Source: Burkholderiales bacterium (GTDB lineage: Bacteria > Patescibacteriota > Minisyncoccia > Phycocordibacterales > UBA9973). From it: DNA of 45,346 nt. Shown here one piece after another: positions 1 to 9,446 of the stretch. The notes beneath the pieces are model-generated. The model saw nothing but the letters and a program-made list of their open reading frames with translations. It had not been told where the DNA came from and did no database searches. Numbering within the stretch: the first letter of the stretch is position 1; the number at the start of each line of letters is the position of its first letter. The translations under genes and the position numbers were made by a program. The stretch spans positions 1-45,346 of the forward strand of contig JAMPXW010000002.1 of assembly GCA_023701005.1 (NCBI GenBank). Reading direction: 5' to 3'.

Positions 1-90
1 ACCTACTTCTTCTTTGCTGAAACCTCTTCTTACCATGTACACAGCATCTCTGCGTACCTTAGGCATGTGTGGATTTTTTGTATATGACAT
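1..90 (-). CDS. N-terminal fragment of an HTH protein, probably an IS-type transposase/integrase (runs off the window edge)
   Basis: Reverse strand reads MSYTKNPHMPKVRRDAVYMVRRGFSKEEVG, open to position 1; resembles the N-terminal HTH of CPR transposase-like proteins. TATCAT -10-like box lies 6 nt upstream of the ATG. Confidence 0.5.
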   Translation of the reverse strand, partial: MSYTKNPHMPKVRRDAVYMVRRGFSKEEVG

Positions 91-207
91 ATATTTATGA
101 TATTACCTTCAGTCCGTCCAAGCTATTGAACCATTACGAAAAATTTGACTATTGTTTGCATAAGTAGTAATTTAAAGAAAAAGTACATCACAAAAATAGA
201 GGAAAAA

Positions 208-717
208 ATGGAAGAGAAATTATTAGTTCCTGATCCGCCACAAGTAACTATTGTAGTGGAAGAGAAAGCAAAAGAAAATCTACAAAAATGGATATCTTTT
301 ATAAAGAATTTATCTCCTAGAATTTTAATAGAAGATAATATTTCTAGAGAAAGATTGTATTCTTTGTATAATGCTTCAAGAAAACTTTGTCATCTTGATG
401 AAGATGATCAAATTGTAGATTGGCCAGAACTTCAAGATGTTGCTTTCGTTGTTTTCATTAATTCTTCACATACCAAATCTGATAATTATCTTCTTCCAGA
501 TATTTATATTTTTTGTTATAGAAATTGGGCTTTTTCTTTAGATCATTTTCAACGTGATAGTAATGATGAAAAAGATGAGTATGTAGACTACAACACATAT
601 TCACTTAAAGACTTTCCAGAAGAAGCATTATCTTGGGAACATGTTTCTGGTACATTAATAGTTAGTGATTTAGAAAGAATTGAAAAAACTGTTCCAGATT
701 TAAAAACTAAATCTTGA
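208..717 (+). CDS. hypothetical protein
   Basis: ORF 145..717, but ATG at 208 has SD-like AGAGGA; the TTG at 145 is part of a TTGACT -35-like box (TTGACT-N17-TAATTT). Confidence 0.65.
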   Translation: MEEKLLVPDPPQVTIVVEEKAKENLQKWISFIKNLSPRILIEDNISRERLYSLYNASRKLCHLDEDDQIVDWPELQDVAFVVFINSSHTKSDNYLLPDIYIFCYRNWAFSLDHFQRDSNDEKDEYVDYNTYSLKDFPEEALSWEHVSGTLIVSDLERIEKTVPDLKTKS

Positions 718-730
718 TCCAAAAAGAGAA

Positions 731-756
731 AAGCCGTACATCTGTACGGCTTTTTT
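731..756. terminator. bidirectional intrinsic terminator
   Basis: AAGCCGTACA-tc-TGTACGGCTT followed by T-run, between convergent genes. Confidence 0.9.
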
Positions 757-757
757 G

Positions 758-1177
758 TTATGCTATCTTTGCTCCCAATTTTTCCAAAGGTTCAAATATT
801 GGATCTTTGTTGGTATTTTGTTGATTCCATGGATGAAGGAAGTGTCTTTTATTTAAACCGAAAGATCCAGGAATTCTTTTAGTAGCTACTTCATGCCAAG
901 AGCTAAGAAACCAAATTTGAGAATCATTATTTTTGCTTTTGGCTGCTTCTGCTATATGCCAACCAAGTCCATTTGGTGATATCATTATCAAGTAGTCATC
1001 GTTTATTGAATCGATGTCTACTTCTAAAGAAATAATACGAAACTGATCTTCCTCGATAAATTTCATAGCTTCATTAATTTTTGATGTCGCTATTATCTCA
1101 GCATCAGGAAAAAGTTCATTCCATTTTAAAACTAGTTTAGAGAGATATTTTTTTTCGTCTACTACTAGAATTTTCAT
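758..1177 (-). CDS. receiver-like / response-regulator-like small protein
   Basis: MKILVVDEKKYLSKLVLKW... receiver-like N-terminus; ATG at 1177 preceded by GGAGGG SD; the ORF track start (1237) is over-extended. Confidence 0.55.
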   Translation of the reverse strand: MKILVVDEKKYLSKLVLKWNELFPDAEIIATSKINEAMKFIEEDQFRIISLEVDIDSINDDYLIMISPNGLGWHIAEAAKSKNNDSQIWFLSSWHEVATKRIPGSFGLNKRHFLHPWNQQNTNKDPIFEPLEKLGAKIA

Positions 1178-1258
1178 CAGCCCTCCGATGATTAATAGTT
1201 TATTATTGAATGTACAATTTGTAGTAGGGTAACACAATTAACTTATATTGTCAAAATT

Positions 1259-3244
1259 TTACAACAAATCTTCTGGATCTACAAAGACCTCATAAGAAAA
1301 AGGTAAAGAGTATAAAAGGTTTGATAAATGTGAATCGAGTGAAGAATTAAGAGAAAATATTGGTAAAGACCATTTTTTAGGATCTAATTTTATTAATGCA
1401 TTCATGATATATTGGTTTTTATTTTTTGAAATAAATCCACCAAAGATGTCTGGCTCATAATCTTTGAATAATTCAGCTAATACTTTTTTAGCTTCAATAG
1501 ACCCTTCTTTGTCACCTAAATATGTTATTTTTATAAAACGTTTATATGGTGGATACTTTAGATTTTTTCTGTCTTGTAATTCTCCACGAACAAAAGAAAG
1601 TAGATTTTCTGATTTTACAGCAAGTAATGCTCCATCATTTTTGTTTTTAGTTTGTATTATTAATTTTCTTTCAGTATTAGAAAGGATAGAGATTAGAAGC
1701 TGAATAATTTTCTCGCTTATTTTATAATTTGGTATCGTCCAAAGTCCATCGAAAGAAGCCATGACAGATAAATTAACTTTTTCTTTTAAATAGAAAAATG
1801 CCATTTCAGTTCCTATTAAAATAGAACCGTGATTCTTTGTAAATTCTTTTATTACTTTTTCTGCTTCATTTGATGTTTTAACAGATTCTTTATCTAATTT
1901 AAAAATTTTATTGTTTGGAAAATGATTTTTTATTTCTTCAAAAATAGTATCTGTGCCTATACCAAGTGGCATAAGATTCCAGCTATTGCAATTAAGGCAT
2001 CTGGTTTCAGGGTCTTTTTCAGTATTACACTTATTACAAGCAAACATTCTTTTTTTACCATCACGAGAAAGATACAAAACAAGGGGAGCCAGACATTTAT
2101 CACAGTTTATTGTTTCATTACAATCTTTACATACTGTATACGTGGCCAAGCCTTTTCTTAAAGAGAATATAAAAACATTTTTCTTATTGTTCAAAGTATT
2201 TTCTATCTCTTCCAAAGATTCGTCACTAATTATTTTAAATTTTGTTGTTTTTTTATTTTGTTCTATCTCTGTTATGTGTTTTTTGTTTTTGTTTGTGTCT
2301 ATTATATCTATTTTTATTCTGTCAAAATTTGTTCTAAATGATATAGGATATACTTCACCAAGGCCTTCAGTGTTTAACCTTTCTATGGTTTCAAATCGCA
2401 ATAATGTATCAGCTAATATGAATTTGGCCCCTATTTTTGAAGCGAAAATTTCTGCGAAAGTTCTCATGTCTAAATGAGGTTTTGGAATCATTTTATAAGC
2501 ATTTGAACTTTCATGTTCTACGATTATTGTAGAGATATCCATACGAGGAATAGACAAAAATTGTGTAGTTCCCAATATCAATACTCCATGTTGAGAATTT
2601 ATTATTTTTTCATAATTTTCTAAAATCTTTTTTGTTTTTAAACCTCCATGCATAGAAAAAGTGAAATTCTCTATTCCTTTTGAGAGAGCTTGTTCGAAAA
2701 GTTCTATGTCGTACTGAGAAGGTAAAACTATAAAAACAGATTTTTTGAGTGCAAAATTTCCTCTTATTAAAGTTTTATAAAAAGACAACCTATCTTCTAA
2801 GCTTGCTTGAAATAATAATTTTTCAGTTAGGATGTTCTTTTCTAAGGACAGTCCTTGGGTAGGCTCTTTTAAGGACTGTCCTTTAGGAGAAAATTTTTCT
2901 ATTTCGTCGTACTTTTCTCTGAAGAGAGATGGAACTAAGGAAATTACAGCATTGTTTTTCTTTGCTACAAAATAAGAACTTAAAAGAAAAGTTGATTCTA
3001 AAAATTCATCTCGAAAGATTGAATGTTTTTTTACTTCAACAATTTTTTTTAATTTGAAAGACATATCTTTGATTCCAGATTTTATATCTTCTACATCTTG
3101 AGAAGAGATTACCAATCCTAAGATATTTTTGTTACGTACCGGCACGTTTACGATACTGCCATTTTTGACGTCTTTCGAAGTAAAATAAGTCAAATCTGTC
3201 TTAAAAACTCCTTTTTGTAACGGGATAACGGTCACAATTTTCAT
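1259..3244 (-). CDS. priA: PriA-like primosomal protein N' with degenerate helicase motifs
   Basis: Four CxxC pairs (CKDC, CDKC, CNKC, CLNC) in the PriA zinc region and PriA-like C-terminus (YPPYKRFIKITYLG); Walker A/B and motifs V/VI not recognisable. Confidence 0.8.
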   Translation of the reverse strand: MKIVTVIPLQKGVFKTDLTYFTSKDVKNGSIVNVPVRNKNILGLVISSQDVEDIKSGIKDMSFKLKKIVEVKKHSIFRDEFLESTFLLSSYFVAKKNNAVISLVPSLFREKYDEIEKFSPKGQSLKEPTQGLSLEKNILTEKLLFQASLEDRLSFYKTLIRGNFALKKSVFIVLPSQYDIELFEQALSKGIENFTFSMHGGLKTKKILENYEKIINSQHGVLILGTTQFLSIPRMDISTIIVEHESSNAYKMIPKPHLDMRTFAEIFASKIGAKFILADTLLRFETIERLNTEGLGEVYPISFRTNFDRIKIDIIDTNKNKKHITEIEQNKKTTKFKIISDESLEEIENTLNNKKNVFIFSLRKGLATYTVCKDCNETINCDKCLAPLVLYLSRDGKKRMFACNKCNTEKDPETRCLNCNSWNLMPLGIGTDTIFEEIKNHFPNNKIFKLDKESVKTSNEAEKVIKEFTKNHGSILIGTEMAFFYLKEKVNLSVMASFDGLWTIPNYKISEKIIQLLISILSNTERKLIIQTKNKNDGALLAVKSENLLSFVRGELQDRKNLKYPPYKRFIKITYLGDKEGSIEAKKVLAELFKDYEPDIFGGFISKNKNQYIMNALIKLDPKKWSLPIFSLNSSLDSHLSNLLYSLPFSYEVFVDPEDLL

Positions 3245-3281
3245 ATTTCTATTCTAACATAACTTGTGATATATTTACTTT
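3245..3281. promoter_or_regulatory. divergent promoters for priA (-) and mreB (+), both -10 boxes 6 nt from ATG
   Basis: TATATT 3270-3275 with TGA extension, 6 nt, ATG 3282; reverse strand TAGAAT 3256-3251, 6 nt, ATG 3244. Confidence 0.7.
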
Positions 3282-4295
3282 ATGGGATTTTTTTCAAGGA
3301 AATTGGGTATAGATTTAGGTACAGCTAATACGTTGGTTTTTCTTCCTGGCCGAGGTATCGTTTTAAACGAGCCTTCTGTCGTTGCTGTTTCTGAACAAGA
3401 TAATAAAATATTAGCTATAGGTTTTGAAGCTAAAGACATGATAGGAAAAACTCCAGAGTCTATAATTACTTACTGCCCAATGAAAGATGGAGTTATTGCA
3501 GATTATAGAGTCACAGAAGCAATGCTTCATTATTTTATTAATAAAGCCTTAGGTAAATTTAATTTATTCAAACCAGACGTGATGGTCTCTGTTCCTGCTG
3601 GAGTCACAAGCACTGAAAGACGAGCTGTGGTGGAAGCCGCTATTCGTGCAGGGGCTAGAAATGCTTATGTCGTTAAAGAACCAATACTCGCAGCTATAGG
3701 AGCAGGTATTCCTATTTATGAATCTAAAGGATACATGGTAGTAGACATAGGAGGAGGCACCACAGATGTAGCTGTGATATCTTTAGGAGGAATTGTAGCT
3801 TCTACTTCAGTAAAATGTGCTGGAAATAAAATTGATCAAGCCATCGCAGATTATATAAAGAAAACTTTTAATCTTGCTATTGGAGACAGGACAGCAGAAG
3901 AAGTAAAGATAAAGATAGGCGCAGCTGTTCCATTGGAAGAAGAATTAAGAGTCACAATAAAAGGACGAGATTTTATTCAAGGTTTGCCAAGATCAGCACA
4001 AGTCGGGACGAATGAGATAGTGAAAGCAATCGATGCAGAATTAAAACAAATCGTTAAAGCTATAAAAGATGTATTACAAGAAACCCCTCCAGAGCTTGCT
4101 TCAGACATAATGGATTATGGCATCATAATGACAGGTGGTTCTTCTCAGTTACGAAATCTTACGGATTTGGTTTATAGGAAAACAGGTGTTAAAGCTGCTC
4201 TCGCAGAAGATGCTTTGTTTTGTGTGGTAAAAGGTACAGGCATAGCTTTAGAACATTTAGATGTTTATAAAAAAACAGTTTTAAGTAAGAAATAA
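3282..4295 (+). CDS. mreB: rod shape-determining protein MreB
   Basis: MGFFSRKLGIDLGTANTLVF..., VVDIGGGTTDVAVIS, GGSSQLRNL. Confidence 0.97.
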   Translation: MGFFSRKLGIDLGTANTLVFLPGRGIVLNEPSVVAVSEQDNKILAIGFEAKDMIGKTPESIITYCPMKDGVIADYRVTEAMLHYFINKALGKFNLFKPDVMVSVPAGVTSTERRAVVEAAIRAGARNAYVVKEPILAAIGAGIPIYESKGYMVVDIGGGTTDVAVISLGGIVASTSVKCAGNKIDQAIADYIKKTFNLAIGDRTAEEVKIKIGAAVPLEEELRVTIKGRDFIQGLPRSAQVGTNEIVKAIDAELKQIVKAIKDVLQETPPELASDIMDYGIIMTGGSSQLRNLTDLVYRKTGVKAALAEDALFCVVKGTGIALEHLDVYKKTVLSKK

Positions 4296-5023
4296 TGGAT
4301 ATTTTTAAACATTTAGATAAAAATAATTTACATCATGCTTATTTAATAGAAGGCGCATATGAAGAAGTCGTGCCCGAGATTTTTTCTTTTATAGAAAGTT
4401 TAGGAATAGCAACTAATCAAAATCCTGATTTTTCTCACATAATATTAGATTCTTTTAAAATAGAAGATGCTCGTAATTTAAAAACTGTAGAGTATGAAAA
4501 AGGATTTTCTGGAAATAAAAAAATATTTTTAATTACAGCTAATAATTTTTTATTAGAAGCTCAAAATACTTTATTAAAAATATTTGAAGAGCCGATAGAA
4601 GATACTCATTTTTTCTTAGTTGTTCCTAATAAGAATATTTTATTGAAAACATTGCTTTCTAGATTTTATGTTATTTCTACTAAAAAGGATCAGACAGAAG
4701 AAATAAAAAAAGCAGAGCAATTCATTAAGATGAATAAAAAAGAAAGAATTGAGTTTATAAAAGAATTATTAACGGATGCAGAAGAAGACGAAGAGGATGA
4801 TTTATCAATTAGAGAAGAGAGTCCTAGGTCAAAATGTATTAATTTATTAAATGCTGTAGAATTTTTATTGCAAAATAAATTTATTACAAAAGATGAACTT
4901 ATTAAAAAGTCATTACAAATTTGTTTTGCTCACATATTGAAAGTTCGTCAATTTTTAAATCAACCAGGTTCTGCCATGAAGACTTTGATGGAAAGTGTGG
5001 CCTTAATTATTCCCAATTTTTAA
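4295..5023 (+). CDS. holB: DNA polymerase III delta' subunit-like protein
   Basis: HAYLIEG..., LLEAQNTLLKIFEEPIEDTHFFLVVPNKNILLKTLLSRFYVIS; start overlaps the mreB stop. Confidence 0.75.
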   Translation: MDIFKHLDKNNLHHAYLIEGAYEEVVPEIFSFIESLGIATNQNPDFSHIILDSFKIEDARNLKTVEYEKGFSGNKKIFLITANNFLLEAQNTLLKIFEEPIEDTHFFLVVPNKNILLKTLLSRFYVISTKKDQTEEIKKAEQFIKMNKKERIEFIKELLTDAEEDEEDDLSIREESPRSKCINLLNAVEFLLQNKFITKDELIKKSLQICFAHILKVRQFLNQPGSAMKTLMESVALIIPNF

Positions 5024-5052
5024 TTGTTTTTATTAAATGATATACTAAATAT

Positions 5053-5604
5053 ATGCAATACAATTTTTCAAATTTTAAATTAGAGATTAACAAGATAGCG
5101 GAGTTTTTAGGTAAAGAATACAGTCAATTAAACATAGGTCGTGCTTCTCCGATGATACTCGACAGTGTGTCTGTAGATTCTTATGGGTCTAGAATGCCTT
5201 TAAAAAACGTCGCTTCTGTGTCTATTGAAGATCCTAAGACCTTGCGTGTAATTCCTTGGGATAAAAATCAAATAAAAGAAATAGAAAAAGCTATTTTGGC
5301 TGCAAATCTTGGATTGTCAGTGGCCGTAGATGGTTCTGGTATTAGGGCAATATTTCCACAATTAACTACCGAAACGAGACAAACTTTGGTAAAAGTTCTA
5401 AAAGAAAAGTTGGAAGACAGCAGAATAACTGTTCGCAAAGAAAGAGAAAGGATCTGGGATGATATACAAAAATTAGAAAAAGAAGGGAAGATGACAGAAG
5501 ATGAAAAGTTTAGAGCTAAGGATGATTTACAAAAAGTTATTGACGAAATTAATCAAAAATTAGAAGAAGTTTTTGCAACAAAAGAAAAGGAAGTTTTAGG
5601 ATAA
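5053..5604 (+). CDS. frr: ribosome recycling factor
   Basis: GRASPMILDSVSVDSYGSRMPLKNVASVSIEDPKTLRVIPWDK; TGATATACT promoter 6 nt upstream of ATG. Confidence 0.97.
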   Translation: MQYNFSNFKLEINKIAEFLGKEYSQLNIGRASPMILDSVSVDSYGSRMPLKNVASVSIEDPKTLRVIPWDKNQIKEIEKAILAANLGLSVAVDGSGIRAIFPQLTTETRQTLVKVLKEKLEDSRITVRKERERIWDDIQKLEKEGKMTEDEKFRAKDDLQKVIDEINQKLEEVFATKEKEVLG

Positions 5605-5611
5605 TTGGGAA

Positions 5612-6712
5612 ATGAATATATTTATTTTTATTATAATTTTATTAGTTTTAGTTTTAGTTCATGAATTTGGACATTTTTTTACTGCTAAAAAATTTGGTAT
5701 AAGAGTAGATGAGTTTGGTTTTGGTTTTCCCCCAAAATTATTTTCTAAAAAATATGGAGAGACAGAATACAGTTTTAATCTTTTACCTATTGGGGGTTTT
5801 GTAAAAATATTTGGAGAGAATATAACAGAAGAAAGTATTTCGGGAGTAGATTCTTCAAGGAGTTTTGTAAACAAACCAAGATGGCAACAAGCCATAGTAC
5901 TTTTAGCTGGAGTCATGGCTAATTTTTTATTGGCGTGGTTTTTGTTTTCTTTTAGTTTTATGTCCGGGTTGCCTACTTCGGCTGGCAATGAAGTTAAGGG
6001 ATATGAATTGGAAAATGTTAATTTAGTTGTCGTTTCTGTTATTTCAGATTCTCCTGCAGAAAAGGCAGGTTTGAAATCTGGAGATAAAATAGTTTCAGTG
6101 AAAAATGAAAACGATGTTTTAAATGATATTAATCCAGATTCTTTAAGATCTTTTGTTATAACGCATTCTGGTAAGGAAGTAGAGTTTGGTTATTTGAGAG
6201 GCAAAAGTGACATTATAAATAATATTAAAGTAATTCCGGTTGTTAATGCTAAAAATGACAATCCTAGTATAGGGATAGCAATGGATATGATAGGTACAGC
6301 CAAATTGCCATTTTTTAGGGCTTTTTGGGAGGGTTTGAAGCTTGACATAGAAGTCACAAAAAGTACTGTTTTGGGGCTTTATACGCTTATAAAAGAGGGT
6401 TTGATGGGTAAAGGGAGCTTTTCTTCTGTCACTGGTCCTGTGGGCATGGTGGGGATAGTAGGAGATGCTTATGAATTTGGTTTTGTTTATTTGATGTCTT
6501 TTGCAGCCCTCATCTCTGTAAATTTGGCAATTATAAATCTTGTTCCTTTCCCAGCCTTAGATGGAGGGAGGTTACTTTTTTTGCTTATAGAAAAAATAAA
6601 AGGTTCTAGTATAAATCCTAAGTTTGCAAATACTGCAAACATGGTTGGTTTTGCTATCTTGATAATTCTTATGCTTTTTGTTACTTATCATGATGTTGTT
6701 AAATTGTTTTAA
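5612..6712 (+). CDS. rseP: RIP (site-2) zinc metalloprotease RseP
   Basis: HEFGHFFTAKKFGIRVDEFGFGFPPKL, PDZ segment, PFPALDGGRLLF. Confidence 0.93.
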   Translation: MNIFIFIIILLVLVLVHEFGHFFTAKKFGIRVDEFGFGFPPKLFSKKYGETEYSFNLLPIGGFVKIFGENITEESISGVDSSRSFVNKPRWQQAIVLLAGVMANFLLAWFLFSFSFMSGLPTSAGNEVKGYELENVNLVVVSVISDSPAEKAGLKSGDKIVSVKNENDVLNDINPDSLRSFVITHSGKEVEFGYLRGKSDIINNIKVIPVVNAKNDNPSIGIAMDMIGTAKLPFFRAFWEGLKLDIEVTKSTVLGLYTLIKEGLMGKGSFSSVTGPVGMVGIVGDAYEFGFVYLMSFAALISVNLAIINLVPFPALDGGRLLFLLIEKIKGSSINPKFANTANMVGFAILIILMLFVTYHDVVKLF

Positions 6713-6726
6713 TCTCGGATAAAGAA

Positions 6727-8445
6727 ATGGAAGCACAAATTAAAATTTGTCAGAATTGTAAAAAAGACTTTATTATAGAGTCAGAAGATTTTAATTTTTA
6801 TGAGAAAATAAAAGTTCCTCCACCTACTTTTTGTCACATTTGTAGATTCCAAAGAAGATTAGTTTGGAGAAATGAAAGATCTTTATATAGACGTACGTGT
6901 GATCTTTGTAAAAAAAATATTATTGCAGCATATCATTCTTCCGCTCCTTTCCCTGTATATTGTCGTGAGTGTTGGTATGGAGACAATTGGGATGCATTTT
7001 CTTATGGTGTAGAATATGATTTTTCTCGCAATTTCTTTGAACAATATAAAGAACTTTCTAATAAAGTTCCCAGATTAGCGCTTTTTCAAAGAAATGTTAT
7101 TAATTCTGATTATTCAAATATGTGTGGAGAAAGTAAAAATATTTATTTATCTGCTTCCGTTGTGAAAGGATCAGAAAATGTTTTTTATTCAAAATCAGTA
7201 GATAAATCTAAAGATATTGTAGATTGTTTAAATATCATAAATGGGTCAGAGGGTTTATATGAAAACGTAGAAGCACAAAATAATTATTATTCTCAATTTT
7301 TATTACTTTGTAGGAGTTGCATTGACTCTTTTTATTCTGTTGATTGTATAAATTGTAGTAATTGTTTTCTTTGTTTTAACTTACGCAATAAACAATATTT
7401 TATACGCAATAAACAATATTCAAAAGATGATTATTTTAAAGAGATAGAAAAATTTAATTTAAAAAGTAGAATCTCACGTTATATTTTATTAAAAGAGTTT
7501 ACAGAAATTAAGAAACAAGCTATTTATCGTTTTGCAAATATAAACAAATGTGTCGATGTGACTGGTAATAATCTTTTAAATGTAAAAAATGCTAAAGATT
7601 CTTTTGAAATTTACAACGTTGAAAATGTTAAATTTTCTTATAGAGGTTTTGATTTTAAAGATAGTATGGATCTAGAATATCTTGGTTGGTCTGAATTGTT
7701 ATATGAATATACTACGGGAGCTTTGAATGACTATAATGTTAAATTTAGTTTTTGCGCCATGGATTCTGTAAGAAATGCCGATTATACAGAATTTTGTAGA
7801 ACAAGTGACGGCTTGTTTGGATGTATTTCTCTTCGAAATACGAAAAATGCGATTTTTAATAAAGTTTACAAAGAAGAAGAATTTTTAAAACTCAAAGAAA
7901 AAATAATAAAACAAATGAGTGATATGCCTTATGTAGATAAAAAAGGAAATATTTATAAGTATGGAGAATTTTTTCCCATAGAAATTTCTACTTTATTATA
8001 CAACGAGAGTCAGGCTCAAGAGTTTTTTCCGCTTTCTAAAGAAGAGATTTTACAAAGAGGGTATGGTTGGAGAGAAAAAGATTTGAAAAATTTTGAAATA
8101 ACTATTGATTCAAAAAATATACCGGATTGTATAGATGATGTTGATGAAAACATGTTGAAAGAAGTTTTAGCATGTGAGCATGGTGGAAAATGTGAACATC
8201 AATGTAGCTCTGCTTTTAGATTGACTGATTATGAATTGAAGTTTTATAAAAAACACAATATTCCACTGCCTGTTTTGTGTTCTAATTGTCGTTATTATGA
8301 AAGAGTAAAGGTGATGCCTTCTTTAGTGCTCTATCACAGAATGTGCATGAAAGAAGGTTGTGAAAATGAGTTTGAGACACCGTATGCTCCAGATAGACCA
8401 GAGAAAATATATTGTGAGAAGTGCTATCAACAAGAGGTTTATTAA
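6727..8445 (+). CDS. uncharacterised protein with N- and C-terminal zinc-ribbon-like regions and a Cys/Asn-rich repeat middle
   Basis: CQNCKKDF, CHICRFQRR, CDLCKKN, YCRECWYGDNWD at the N-terminus; CSNCRYYERV, CMKEGCENEFETPY, IYCEKCY at the C-terminus; short-period repeats between. Confidence 0.8.
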   Translation: MEAQIKICQNCKKDFIIESEDFNFYEKIKVPPPTFCHICRFQRRLVWRNERSLYRRTCDLCKKNIIAAYHSSAPFPVYCRECWYGDNWDAFSYGVEYDFSRNFFEQYKELSNKVPRLALFQRNVINSDYSNMCGESKNIYLSASVVKGSENVFYSKSVDKSKDIVDCLNIINGSEGLYENVEAQNNYYSQFLLLCRSCIDSFYSVDCINCSNCFLCFNLRNKQYFIRNKQYSKDDYFKEIEKFNLKSRISRYILLKEFTEIKKQAIYRFANINKCVDVTGNNLLNVKNAKDSFEIYNVENVKFSYRGFDFKDSMDLEYLGWSELLYEYTTGALNDYNVKFSFCAMDSVRNADYTEFCRTSDGLFGCISLRNTKNAIFNKVYKEEEFLKLKEKIIKQMSDMPYVDKKGNIYKYGEFFPIEISTLLYNESQAQEFFPLSKEEILQRGYGWREKDLKNFEITIDSKNIPDCIDDVDENMLKEVLACEHGGKCEHQCSSAFRLTDYELKFYKKHNIPLPVLCSNCRYYERVKVMPSLVLYHRMCMKEGCENEFETPYAPDRPEKIYCEKCYQQEVY

Positions 8446-8471
8446 ATAAATAAAAGTGGTATACTCTTAAA

Positions 8472-9440
8472 ATGGTAAAAAATAAATTAAAAATTGGTGT
8501 ACTTTTTGGGGGTAAATCAGCCGAACATGATGTGTCTTTAGTATCAGCAAAAAATGTGATAGGAGCTTTAGATAAAAATAAATATCAGATTTTTCCTATA
8601 AAAATAGGCAAGAAGGGTAAATTTGATTTGAATAAAGTTAAGAAGATGGATGTCATATTTCCTGTTCTTCATGGACCGTACGGTGAAGATGGAAGCATGC
8701 AAGGTTTGTTGAAAATTTTTGAACTTCCTTTTGTTGGCCCTGGTGTTTTAGGTTCTGCTGTCGGAATGGACAAAGATGTAATGAAAAGACTTTTCAGAGA
8801 AGCAGGTATCCCTATTGGTAAATTTGTCACCCTTTATAAAGATGAAGAAATATCTTTCAATAAGATAAAAAAGACTTTAGGGTTACCAATGTTTATAAAA
8901 CCTGCAAATATGGGTTCTTCTGTGGGTATTCATAAAGTCAAAAATGAAAAAGAATTTAATTCTGGAATAAAAGATGCTTTCCAATATGATTCAAAAATAG
9001 TAATAGAAGAAAATATAGATGGAAGGGAAATAGAATGTTCTGTTTTGGGTAATGAGGTGCCCATGGCGTCTATTCCTGGAGAGATAATTCCAAATGCTGA
9101 ATTTTATTCTTATGATTCAAAATATGTAGATGATAAATCTGTTTGTGAAATTCCAGCAAAACTTTCAAAGAAAACAACTTTAAAAATCCAAGATCTTTCA
9201 ATAAAAGTTTTTAAAGTTTTAAATTGTGAGGGGATGGGAAGGATTGATTTTTTTGTTGGGAAAAATGAAGAAATTTTAGTAAATGAGATAAATACACTTC
9301 CAGGATTTACTGCTATAAGCATGTATCCTAAATTATGGGAAGCTAGTGGCATATCTTTACCGAAATTATTAGATAAATTGATAGTGCTTGCAATAGAACG
9401 TTTTGAAAGAGAACAGAGTTTAAAAACTACTGCTAAATAA
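8472..9440 (+). CDS. ddl: D-alanine--D-alanine ligase
   Basis: GVLFGGKSAEHDVSLVSA, HGPYGEDGSMQGLLKI, KPANMGSSVGI, EINTLPGFT. Confidence 0.97.
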   Translation: MVKNKLKIGVLFGGKSAEHDVSLVSAKNVIGALDKNKYQIFPIKIGKKGKFDLNKVKKMDVIFPVLHGPYGEDGSMQGLLKIFELPFVGPGVLGSAVGMDKDVMKRLFREAGIPIGKFVTLYKDEEISFNKIKKTLGLPMFIKPANMGSSVGIHKVKNEKEFNSGIKDAFQYDSKIVIEENIDGREIECSVLGNEVPMASIPGEIIPNAEFYSYDSKYVDDKSVCEIPAKLSKKTTLKIQDLSIKVFKVLNCEGMGRIDFFVGKNEEILVNEINTLPGFTAISMYPKLWEASGISLPKLLDKLIVLAIERFEREQSLKTTAK

Positions 9441-9446
9441 AATAAT

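Noticed and set aside
1953-2477. 174-aa ORF antisense to priA (and 1464..1703, 1922..2161)
   Set aside because: Overlaps a well-supported CDS on the opposite strand; Phe/Ser/Leu-rich composition typical of antisense AT-rich translation.
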